Origin: Candidatus Latescibacterota bacterium
GTDB taxonomy: Bacteria > Latescibacterota > UBA2968 > UBA8231
Length of the DNA: 12,138 nucleotides
Reading direction: 5' to 3'
Assembly: GCA_021295675.1 (NCBI GenBank)
Contig: JAGWBY010000169.1
Location: forward strand, 986 to 13,123
The translations under genes were made by a program, and so were the position numbers. Of this stretch, positions 6,322 through 12,138 are shown one piece after another. Each line of letters starts with the position of its first letter. The first letter of the stretch is position 1. The notes beneath the pieces are model-generated. The model saw only the letters and a list, made by a program, of their open reading frames with translations, searched no databases and was not told where the DNA came from.

Positions 6322-6349
6322 GAGATCGGCTCCGATAGCTAACAGGCAT
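6308..6349 (-). other. Possible 13-codon leader ORF overlapping the phoX-like start
   Basis: ATG 6349 starts a short frame (MPVSYRSRSHARF, stop at 6308) whose first four residues match the start of the phoX-like protein (MPVS). It overlaps the real gene by 14 nt in another frame. It arises from the 16-bp direct repeat at the gene start and could act in translational coupling, or be an accident of the duplication. Confidence 0.25.
6317..6332. repeat. 16-bp direct repeat at the phoX-like start codon, copy 1
   Basis: GGCATGAGATCGGCTC. On the minus strand it holds the phoX-like ATG (6321) with its upstream sequence. An identical copy lies 28 bp away at 6345-6360. Confidence 0.85.
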
Positions 6350-6360
6350 GAGATCGGCTC
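6345..6360. repeat. 16-bp direct repeat at the phoX-like start codon, copy 2
   Basis: Identical to 6317-6332. It holds a second minus-strand ATG (6349) that is out of frame with the gene. Homology extends slightly past it (GCCTGTT versus GCCCGTT), which suggests a small tandem duplication of the initiation region. Confidence 0.85.
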
Positions 6361-6376
6361 GAAGGGGACTTGTACA

Positions 6377-6404
6377 AAGATACCAAGGCGCATCTCATGG
6401 TCAA
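6377..6404 (-). promoter_or_regulatory. Candidate promoter for the phoX-like gene
   Basis: On the minus strand TTGACC (6404-6399), a 16-nt spacer, and TATCTT (6382-6377), about 55 nt before ATG 6321. This is five of six and four of six matches to the sigma-70 consensus. It is based on the motif only. No matching promoter for birA was seen on the plus strand. Confidence 0.35.
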
Positions 6405-6438
6405 ATGCGAGCTTTCCCGGCGTCCGTATATTAAAACG

Positions 6439-7126
6439 ATGCGATTCCAAAAACCCCAATGGCACGACGAACTGCCCTCGACCAATACGACCTTGGTTGA
6501 GTGGCTGCGGGAGGGCCGGGACCTGCCCGACGGCTTCGTGCTGGCTGCTCGTTCTCAGACCGCTGGCCGGGGTCGCTACGAGCGGCAGTGGCTCGCTCGG
6601 CCTGGCCGCAACCTGACCTTTTCCGCGCTATTGCAGACCGCTGCGTCGCCGTTGCAGTTTCTGTCGCTGCCGCAGGCTGCGGCCTTGGGCGTGGTGGCCT
6701 ATTTGGAGGAGAATGGTTTGGCGGCGCAGACCAAGTGGCCCAACGATGTGCTAGTGGGCGGCCGCAAGATTTGCGGCATTTTAGCCGAACGCTGCAATGG
6801 GGTCGTCCTTGGAATCGGCCTCAACGTCAACATGGATGCCGACGAGGCGGTGGCTATCGATCAGCCCGCTACCTCGCTGCGGATTGAGACGGGGGTTGAG
6901 CGCGATGTCGAGGAGGCATTGGACGAACTGCTGGCGCATTTGCAGGTGTGGATCGGGCGCTGGGAAAAAGGCGGCTTTGCGGCGCTGAGTGCGTGCCAAC
7001 TTGGGCCAGTACGTCGCAGTCGGCGAGTACACGGGCGTGGTGCTGGGCTTTGGCGCAGCCGGGCAACTGCTGCTGCGCGAGGACGATGGGACGCGGCGCG
7101 AGGTGTGGACCGGGGATGTGGCTTAG
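6439..7126 (+). CDS. birA: Biotin-[acetyl-CoA-carboxylase]-type ligase, frameshifted near its C-terminal domain
   Basis: Makes biotinyl-5'-AMP and attaches biotin to the lysine of biotin carriers. There is no N-terminal helix-turn-helix, so it is a ligase only. Seen from ATG 6439: ELPSTN (11-16), AGRGRYERQW (42-51, the conserved biotinyl-AMP loop), TKWPNDVLV (98-106, catalytic Lys), GRKICGILAE (108-117) and LGIGLNVN (138-145). After GGFAALSA (178-185) the frame goes wrong near 6991-6996. The C-terminal SH3-like domain (ANLGQYVAVGEY, then LLLREDDGTRREVWTGDVA) is in the next frame and stops at 7126. A few residues usually found between these segments also seem missing, which suggests a small out-of-frame deletion. 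If unrepaired, the frame runs antisense into oadA to 7290. The start is uncertain: ATG 6397 has a better ribosome site (AAGG, 8 nt). It ends tail to tail with oadA, its likely substrate, with a 4-bp overlap. Confidence 0.85.
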
Positions 7127-8910
7127 GTTATGCGTGCCAGCACCTGTCCGTCGGACACTTGATCACCGGCATGGACCAAAATATCGGCGACTGTGCCCCC
7201 GACGGGAGCCGTTACCGGCATTTCCATCTTCATAGCTTCGAGCACGAGGATTCCATCGCCCGCTTCTACGTGGTCGCCGACTTGGACTAGGTGGCGGATT
7301 ACTTTCCCGGGCATCTGGGCTTGCACCGGTGCGCCATCTCCGGCCTTGGGTGTCGGTGAGGAAGGAGCCGCCACATCGGTCGATTCTGTCGATTGTTCTA
7401 GGCTGACTTGAAAGCGGCGGCCATCCACCGTGGCTGTGTCGCCGTCAATGGCTACGGCGTAGCTACGGCCATCGACGGTGATCGCATAGTGCGCTGGACC
7501 TTCAGCCGGTGCTTCCTTCTCTTGCTCTTTTTCGACCTTGCGCACGCCGATTTCGCCTTCTCCCTTGAGGAAGGCGAGGCTAAAAATGTTTTCGTCCGTC
7601 TCTTCAAGGCCAGCTTCCCGTAGTTGTTTGCGGACCGGTTCGACGCCCTTGTTCGGGTCGGCGTCGTTGCGTTCGAGCGGCTTTTGGGTCGTTGGCTCTA
7701 GCTCGAGCTGTTGGGCGGCGATCTCGACGACTGAGGGGTCGGGCGCGACCGGCGTCTTGCCGAAGTAGCCCAAGACCATCTGGCCGTAGGGCGCGGCGAT
7801 CCGCTCCCACGGGCCGAACATGACGTTGTTGAAAGCCTGCTGAAAGTAAAACTGCGAGACCGGCGTTACCGAGGTGCCGAACCCGCCCTTTTCTACTACT
7901 TCGCGCATGGCCTTGATCATATCCGGGTACTTGTCCATGATGCCGTTGTCGCGCAGCATCTGGGTGTTGGCCGTCAGTGCGCCGCCGGGCATGGGGCTCC
8001 AGGGAATCATCGGCTCCACGGCCACGGCTTCGGGCGGCAGGAAGTAGTCGGCCATGCACTCCTTGAAGACTTCCTCGGCGTCGCGGATTTTGTCGATGTC
8101 GATGTCGAGGTCGTAGTCGGAGCCGCGCAGCGCGTGCCACATGACGATGATGTCGGGCTGGCAGGTGCCGCCGGAGCAGGGAGCCATAGATAGGTCGATG
8201 GCGTCGGCACCCGCGTCGAGGGCGGCCATGTTGGCACTGACGCCAATGCCGGCTGTTTCGTGCGTGTGGAAGTGGATGAAGGTGTCCTCGGGCAGCATGA
8301 CACGTGCCTCGGAGATGGTCTCATAGACCTTAGAGGGCACGGCCGTGCCCGAGGCATCCTTGAAGCAGACTGCGTCGTACGGGATGCCAGCGTCTAATAT
8401 CTGGCGCAAGGTCTTGGTGTAAAAGGCCGCGTCGTGGGCACCGGCGCAGCCCGGCGGCAGTTCCATCAGCGTGACACAGACCTGGTGTTTAAGCCCAGCG
8501 TCCACAATGCACTGCCCTGAGTAGATGAGGTTATCGACGTCGTTGAGCGCGTCGAAATTGCGGATGGTGGTGATGCCGTGCTTTTTGAAGAGTTCGGCGT
8601 GGAGCTTGATGATGTCGCTCGGCTGCGATTCGAGGCCGACCACGTTGACCCCCCGCGCCAAGGTCTGCAAGTCGGCGTCCGGGCCGACCGTGGCGCGAAA
8701 GGCATCCATCGCAGCAAAGGCGTCTTCGCCGCAGTAGAAGTAGAACGATTGGAAACAGGCCCCGCCGCCGGCTTCAAAATAGTCGATGCCAGCTTCCTTG
8801 GCCGCGGCGACGGCCGGCAAAAAATCGGACGTGAAAACACGCGCGCCATAGACCGACTGGAAGCCGTCGCGGAAGGCGGTACACATGAAGCGAACTTTCT
8901 TCTTGTTCAC
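7123..8910 (-). CDS. oadA: Biotin-dependent carboxyltransferase, alpha subunit of a Na+-pump decarboxylase (oxaloacetate-type)
   Basis: 595 residues from GTG 8910. Transfers CO2 from a carboxylic acid, probably oxaloacetate, to its own biotin in the cytoplasm. The N-terminal TIM-barrel carboxyltransferase shows the metal/active-site set: Asp15 in FRDG, Lys184 in FKDASG (the carbamylated Lys of the family), and His215/His217 in HFHTHETAG. The PycB/OadA C-terminal half (EPMIPWSPMPGG, then GGFGTSVTPVSQ) follows, and a C-terminal biotinyl domain has EAMKMEM with Lys561. A Glu/Pro/Ser-rich linker (about 465-530) precedes the biotinyl domain. The usual RDAHQSLLATRM start of OadA is replaced by FRDGFQSVYGARV, so this is a divergent branch and the substrate is less certain. 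GTG was chosen because GAGG lies 8 nt upstream; the in-frame GTG at 8949 falls inside the oadB tail. It starts 17 nt after the displaced oadB stop. Confidence 0.92.
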   Translation of the reverse strand: MNKKKVRFMCTAFRDGFQSVYGARVFTSDFLPAVAAAKEAGIDYFEAGGGACFQSFYFYCGEDAFAAMDAFRATVGPDADLQTLARGVNVVGLESQPSDIIKLHAELFKKHGITTIRNFDALNDVDNLIYSGQCIVDAGLKHQVCVTLMELPPGCAGAHDAAFYTKTLRQILDAGIPYDAVCFKDASGTAVPSKVYETISEARVMLPEDTFIHFHTHETAGIGVSANMAALDAGADAIDLSMAPCSGGTCQPDIIVMWHALRGSDYDLDIDIDKIRDAEEVFKECMADYFLPPEAVAVEPMIPWSPMPGGALTANTQMLRDNGIMDKYPDMIKAMREVVEKGGFGTSVTPVSQFYFQQAFNNVMFGPWERIAAPYGQMVLGYFGKTPVAPDPSVVEIAAQQLELEPTTQKPLERNDADPNKGVEPVRKQLREAGLEETDENIFSLAFLKGEGEIGVRKVEKEQEKEAPAEGPAHYAITVDGRSYAVAIDGDTATVDGRRFQVSLEQSTESTDVAAPSSPTPKAGDGAPVQAQMPGKVIRHLVQVGDHVEAGDGILVLEAMKMEMPVTAPVGGTVADILVHAGDQVSDGQVLARIT

Positions 8911-8927
8911 GGTCGCATCCTCGTTGT

Positions 8928-9080
8928 CTATCCCACCAGCACGGACCACAAGACCCCGGCACCTACCGCCGAGCCGATGACCCCGGCGACGTTAGGGGCC
9001 ATTGCGTGCATCAGCAGGTAGTTATTGGGGTCTTCGCGCTGGCCCATCATCTGCACCACGCGGGCCGAGTCGGGCACGGC
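8928..9080 (-). pseudogene. oadB: Displaced C-terminus of OadB (out of frame)
   Basis: Fifty codons in a frame other than the main oadB frame encode [20 protein letters not shown] and continue through [21 protein letters not shown] to a TAG at 8928. This is the conserved last part of OadB/GcdB beta subunits. It shows that oadB once ended at 8928, just 17 nt before the oadA start, as expected for an operon. It cannot be translated as the beta subunit without a frame change. Confidence 0.85.
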
Positions 9081-10011
9081 CGTTGATTTTGTCTTTGGTG
9101 AAGAGGTTCAAAAACTTGGCAAAAAGCACGCCGCTGGCCGTGGCGACGGCAAAGGACAAGGCGCCGAGGCTGAAGATGAGTACCGACTGCGGCGTGAGAA
9201 AGGTCTGAGCTTGGGTCGAGCAGCCGACCGAGAACCCGAGGAGGATGGTGACGATATCGACCATCGAAGTGCGGGCGGTCTGGGCCAAGCGCTCGGTGAC
9301 GCCGCTTTCCTTGAGCAGATTGCCGAAAAACAGCATGCCGAGTAGCCCGATTGCACCCGGGGCGAGGAGCGCGCAGATGAGGAAAGCGACAATGGGAAAG
9401 ATGATCTTTTCGCGCTGTGAGACCTCGCGCGGGGGCTTCATGCGAATCAGCCGTTCCTTGCGGGTGGTCAAGAGTTTCATCACCGGCGGCTGAATAACCG
9501 GTACGAGGGCCATATAGGAGTACGCGGCAATGGCAATGGCCCCGAGCAGGTACAGAAAGATCGCCGTTGGCCCGTCGGCCCCGCCGATAATGCCGATGGC
9601 CCCGGCCTCGGCCGGAGTGAAGCCTAGGTAAAGCGCACCGATCAAGGTCAGGAATATGCCCGTCTGCGCCGCGGCCCCCAGCAGCACCAGCCGGGGACTG
9701 GAGAGCATGGTCGAGAAGTCGGTCATCGCGCCGATGCCGAGAAAGATCAGCGGCGGGAAGATCCCCTGGCTGACGCCGAAGTAGATGTAGTAGAGCACGC
9801 TGCCTTGGTCGTACACGCCGATGGCCATGCTGGCGATAGACGGGAGATTGCCCACGATGCAGCCAAAGCCGATGGGTAACAGCAGCAGCGGCTCGTAGTC
9901 TTTGCGGATGGCGAGAGAAATGAAGATCGCGCCGATAACGATCATCAACAGATTGCCGCCCGACATGTTGGCTACGGCCGTGGTGGAGAGGAATTCGAGG
10001 AGAATCTCCAT
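9022..10011 (-). CDS. oadB: Na+-transporting decarboxylase beta subunit, C-terminus altered by an internal deletion
   Basis: The integral membrane beta subunit that decarboxylates carboxybiotin on OadA and couples this to Na+ export. From ATG 10011 the frame encodes a hydrophobic protein with many membrane segments. Hallmarks: [11 protein letters not shown] (55-65), [18 protein letters not shown] (82-99), and [12 protein letters not shown] (141-152), whose Asp146 matches the Na+-site Asp203 of Klebsiella OadB. After KDKIN (Asn310) the frame changes and ends in [18 protein letters not shown], which is not OadB-like. In relatives KIN is followed by PLIG..G.SA. Here about 26 nt are missing, removing the equivalents of Gly377 and Ser382, and the rest continues out of frame to 8928. 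As written the pump should be defective, unless the assembly is wrong. The start follows the oadG stop by 6 nt. Confidence 0.88.
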   Translation of the reverse strand: MEILLEFLSTTAVANMSGGNLLMIVIGAIFISLAIRKDYEPLLLLPIGFGCIVGNLPSIASMAIGVYDQGSVLYYIYFGVSQGIFPPLIFLGIGAMTDFSTMLSSPRLVLLGAAAQTGIFLTLIGALYLGFTPAEAGAIGIIGGADGPTAIFLYLLGAIAIAAYSYMALVPVIQPPVMKLLTTRKERLIRMKPPREVSQREKIIFPIVAFLICALLAPGAIGLLGMLFFGNLLKESGVTERLAQTARTSMVDIVTILLGFSVGCSTQAQTFLTPQSVLIFSLGALSFAVATASGVLFAKFLNLFTKDKINGRARLGPRGADDGPARRPQ

Positions 10012-10017
10012 GGCCGA

Positions 10018-10269
10018 TTAGTCGTTTTGGCGGCGCGCGTGCAGGGCGAAGCCGATGGCCGCGGCGATGGCGGGTGCGTCGTTTTCTTTGCTATGACTCT
10101 GCGTGTGCAGTTGGGCCGGGGGAATATAGGGGTGGATCGCGGCGAGGATCCTCGGCAAGACAGCGATAAAAATGCTGACTAATACTAGGGCAGTGAAGAC
10201 GATGCTCATGCCCACGAAGGCTAGGTCTAATCCCTGTGCGAGAGGATTGTCGAGTGCGAGTTGCTTCAT
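10018..10269 (-). CDS. oadG: Na+-transporting decarboxylase gamma subunit
   Basis: 83 residues, the usual size for OadG-type gamma subunits. One membrane segment spans about residues 13-39 (AFVGMSIVFTALVLVSIFIA). A short cytoplasmic tail with several His and Pro (HPYIPPAQLHTQSHSKE) follows, and then a conserved-style APAIAAAIGFALHARR end. In the family this subunit stabilises the alpha-beta complex and its tail binds the alpha subunit and Zn2+. It is the first gene of the gamma-beta-alpha order and lies 6 nt before oadB. The ATG at 10269 has no clear ribosome site. It starts 67 nt after rfbA, and I see no terminator between them. Confidence 0.85.
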   Translation of the reverse strand: MKQLALDNPLAQGLDLAFVGMSIVFTALVLVSIFIAVLPRILAAIHPYIPPAQLHTQSHSKENDAPAIAAAIGFALHARRQND

Positions 10270-10336
10270 ATCTAAGTGGCTGTGCGGAAAGTGAAAAACA
10301 TTAAGGTATGGCGGCGGGCCGATAAGTCAAAAGGCG

Positions 10337-11218
10337 TTAGAACGTCGGCCCGGACTGTTCGACGAGGTGCTTCAGATAGAGACAATACGCATTGTCGTTG
10401 GAATAATTGGCGATGCGGAGGAGCTGTTCTTTGCCAATGTAGCCCTTGCGGTACGCTATTTCCTCGACGCAGCCCACTTTGAGCCCCTGCCGGTGCTCGA
10501 TGGTTTGGACGAAGTTGTTGGCCTCTAGGAGGCTTTCGTGCGTGCCGGTGTCGAACCAGGCAAAGCCCCGCCCTAGCACCTCGACCCCGAGCTGTTTGCG
10601 ACGGAGATACTCGATGTTGACATCCGTAATATCAAGTTCGCCGCGGGCCGAGGGTTTGAGACCGCGGACGATGTCAACGACTTCCTCGTCGTAAAAATAA
10701 AGGCCGATGACCGCGTAGTTGGACTTGGGGTTTTGCGGCTTCTCTTCAATGCTGATGGCGTTGCCCTCGCCGTCAAATTCGACGACCCCGTAGCGCGTGG
10801 GATCGCTTACGTAGTAGGCGAAGACCAATCCTCCTTCTCTCAGTTGGCTGGCGCGCTGTAGAATCGCAGTCAGGCCGTGTCCGTAGAGGAAGTTGTCGCC
10901 GAATATTAAAGCACAGGGCCCCCCAGCGGCAAAGTCAGCACCGACGATAAAAGCTTGGGCTTGGCCTTCAGGCCGGGGCTGGACCGCGTATTCGATATCC
11001 AGCCCTAACCTACTACCGTCGCCAAAGAGCTGACGATAGAGATCGATGTGCTCTGGACTGGAAATGATGAGAATCTCGCGGATATCGGCCAGCATCAGCA
11101 CCGAGAGCGGGTAGTAGATCATCGGCTTGTCGAAGATCGGCAGGATTTGCTTGGAGACCGATACGGTCAAGGGGTAAAGGCGCGTGCCTTGGCCGCCGGC
11201 GAGAATGATGCCCTTCAT
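10337..11218 (-). CDS. rfbA: Glucose-1-phosphate thymidylyltransferase
   Basis: 293 residues, the normal RmlA/RfbA length. It joins dTTP and glucose-1-phosphate to dTDP-glucose, the first step toward dTDP-rhamnose and other deoxysugars. Motifs: [16 protein letters not shown] (3-18, nucleotide binding), [18 protein letters not shown] (22-39), [11 protein letters not shown] (106-116, catalytic Asp108), [20 protein letters not shown] (about 155-174), GELDITDVN, and [20 protein letters not shown] 11218 is preferred because it gives the canonical MKGIILAGG start 4 nt after the PhyH-family stop; a TTG at 11230 would overlap that gene. No rfbB, rfbC or rfbD is in the window, so it is an orphan here or the rest lies elsewhere. 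Confidence 0.95.
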   Translation of the reverse strand: MKGIILAGGQGTRLYPLTVSVSKQILPIFDKPMIYYPLSVLMLADIREILIISSPEHIDLYRQLFGDGSRLGLDIEYAVQPRPEGQAQAFIVGADFAAGGPCALIFGDNFLYGHGLTAILQRASQLREGGLVFAYYVSDPTRYGVVEFDGEGNAISIEEKPQNPKSNYAVIGLYFYDEEVVDIVRGLKPSARGELDITDVNIEYLRRKQLGVEVLGRGFAWFDTGTHESLLEANNFVQTIEHRQGLKVGCVEEIAYRKGYIGKEQLLRIANYSNDNAYCLYLKHLVEQSGPTF

Positions 11219-11222
11219 GGAT

Positions 11223-12035
11223 CTACTCAATGCCCTTTTTTTGCGGTCCTTGGGGACGGGGCCTCTGCGGCCAGACGATCTGCCGCCGCTCGGGCGTCAG
11301 GCGTGCCAGCAGCTCGTCCGAGGGGTGATAGCCGTGGCGGAAATTGCCCCAGGAGGGTCCGTAGCGATAGACGAAAATCCGGCGCGTACCCTCTTTCTGG
11401 CGCCGAGCTGAGCCGTGCGAGAGGCCATCGACGAAGAGCAAGGCGTCACCCTTGGCCATATGGCACTCCACCGCGCCGGTGATGCCCTCAACGGTAGCGC
11501 CTTCAGGCCGCATGCGATGCCGGTCTAAGTCGGGATGCGTGAAGTTGGACTTGTGGCTGCCGGGGATTAGCATGGTGCCGCCGTCGCCCGGACCGATGTC
11601 CGTGAGCGCGACGAGGATGTTGATTTGGCCGCACATGTAGCGTCCGCGGTGGTAGCGGAATTGGTTGCGCATGATGGGAGGATAGCCGCCCGAGTGCAGG
11701 CCGATGGCCTCCCCAGGCTGGCGGAAGTTGGCAAAGTTTTCGTCGATAAAGAGCGGCCCGTGTGCGTAGTCGAACGTGCCCTCGCCGCCGACGAAGTGCT
11801 TGACTTTCTCGATCCGCTCAAAAGGCTCGCCCGCCTCGTAGATTTGCTGCAAGTTGAGGCCGTCAATCGTGCCATAGGTATGGGCGTGGATGTGCCCGTA
11901 CCAGTCGCCCGGCTCTAGCGGCGGGATGGCATCGAGGCAATCGTTGAGATCTTTGATCTCATCGGCGGTAAGCGCTCCTTCTAGGTGCAGGTAGCCGCGC
12001 AGGTCGAAGAGATAATTTTCAAGGTCCGTGACCAT
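11223..12035 (-). CDS. PhyH (phytanoyl-CoA dioxygenase)-family protein with an HxG metal motif
   Basis: 270 residues from ATG 12035 (GAGG just upstream, overlapping the previous gene's stop). Fold and family signs: [20 protein letters not shown] (127-146), [19 protein letters not shown] (146-164, the family's PGSHK block), [14 protein letters not shown] (196-209, distal His207), and Arg218/Arg219, placed to bind 2-oxoglutarate. The facial triad normally reads HxD; here the matching motif is H114-S115-G116, with Gly in place of Asp. Some non-heme iron halogenases lack this carboxylate (Ala or Gly), but other members of this PhyH branch may share the pattern, so oxygenase, halogenase-like or other activity is open. 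The neighbour upstream is an enolase-superfamily enzyme, which suggests a catabolic or sugar-acid context. The C-terminus is Pro/Arg/Gln-rich and probably disordered. Confidence 0.85.
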   Translation of the reverse strand: MVTDLENYLFDLRGYLHLEGALTADEIKDLNDCLDAIPPLEPGDWYGHIHAHTYGTIDGLNLQQIYEAGEPFERIEKVKHFVGGEGTFDYAHGPLFIDENFANFRQPGEAIGLHSGGYPPIMRNQFRYHRGRYMCGQINILVALTDIGPGDGGTMLIPGSHKSNFTHPDLDRHRMRPEGATVEGITGAVECHMAKGDALLFVDGLSHGSARRQKEGTRRIFVYRYGPSWGNFRHGYHPSDELLARLTPERRQIVWPQRPRPQGPQKKGIE

Positions 12036-12041
12036 GAATCC

Positions 12042-12138
12042 TCAGCGCTGGATGGGATTGCCCCAGGAGCCTTCGATGTACGGGAAGCGCGCCTCGAGGT
12101 CGTCGGCCAGTTCGACGCCGAAGCCCGGGGCGTCGGGC
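12042..12138 (-). CDS. C-terminus of a mandelate racemase/muconate lactonizing enzyme-family protein (5' end outside window)
   Basis: Only the last 31 codons are present, reading PDAPGFGVELADDLEARFPY and ending WGNPIQR before the TGA at 12042. PDAPGFGVEL-(D/E)DL is the typical end of enolase-superfamily sugar-acid dehydratases or racemases (e.g. galactonate-dehydratase-like). It is on the same strand as the PhyH-family gene, with only 6 nt between them and the PhyH ribosome site overlapping its stop, so the two are probably co-transcribed. The substrate cannot be called from this piece. Confidence 0.7.
   Translation of the reverse strand, partial: PDAPGFGVELADDLEARFPYIEGSWGNPIQR

Noticed and set aside
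7127..7290. birA reading frame continuing to 7290
   Set aside because: This stretch is antisense to the biotinyl domain of oadA and does not resemble BirA; the true C-terminal domain is in another frame, ending at 7126.
8911..8949. Upstream GTG start for oadA at 8949
   Set aside because: It lies within the last codons of the displaced oadB tail. GTG 8910 has a GAGG ribosome site and gives a normal N-terminus.

Overview
The window is GC-rich bacterial DNA and nearly every gene lies on the minus strand. The secreted proteins carry an NYPNPFNPST-type FlgD/T9SS-sorting-like module, dockerin-type calcium repeats, a PPC domain and a CARDB domain. A PhyH-type oxygenase next to a mandelate-racemase/enolase-superfamily gene, and a Na+-pumping decarboxylase, add to the picture. 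Together they suggest an uncultured FCB-type bacterium; Latescibacterota or a similar phylum is my best guess. This is an inference from gene style, because the window holds no rRNA or phylogenetic marker.

Layout from left to right: (1) the helicase core of RecQ, cut by the window edge, with a candidate promoter. (2) A minus-strand cluster of three secreted-protein genes (4445 down to 1242): a large multidomain Asp/Gly-rich protein, a short truncated paralogue of its N-terminal module, and a small secreted protein, closed by a strong hairpin terminator. The first two genes share a direct repeat of about 238 bp at roughly 97% identity. (3) About 500 bp of intergenic DNA with two GGCACGCCA-containing hairpins, a near-palindrome and a possible small ORF. 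(4) A Tat-exported PhoX-family phosphatase-like protein. (5) A divergently transcribed biotin-protein ligase (BirA) that runs tail to tail, with a 4-bp overlap, into a biotin-dependent Na+-pump decarboxylase cluster in the order oadG-oadB-oadA. (6) rfbA (glucose-1-phosphate thymidylyltransferase), a PhyH-family dioxygenase, and the last 31 codons of a mandelate racemase/enolase-superfamily enzyme, all on the minus strand.

Functional links: BirA would biotinylate the EAMKM lysine of OadA. OadA transfers CO2 to biotin, and the membrane beta subunit OadB would decarboxylate carboxybiotin while exporting Na+, anchored by OadG. The three secreted proteins look like one transcription unit for exported or surface proteins.

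The main oddity is the number of broken reading frames in otherwise well-conserved or well-formed genes: all three secreted-protein genes, birA, and oadB, which has lost about 26 nt covering a conserved Na+-site segment. Either the assembly carries indels or the region is decaying; raw reads would decide. I found no CRISPR array, transposase, tRNA or rRNA, and no clearly new multi-gene system. The best leads are the duplicated N-terminal sorting-like module, the oadB lesion, and the HxG (not HxD) metal motif of the PhyH-family protein.
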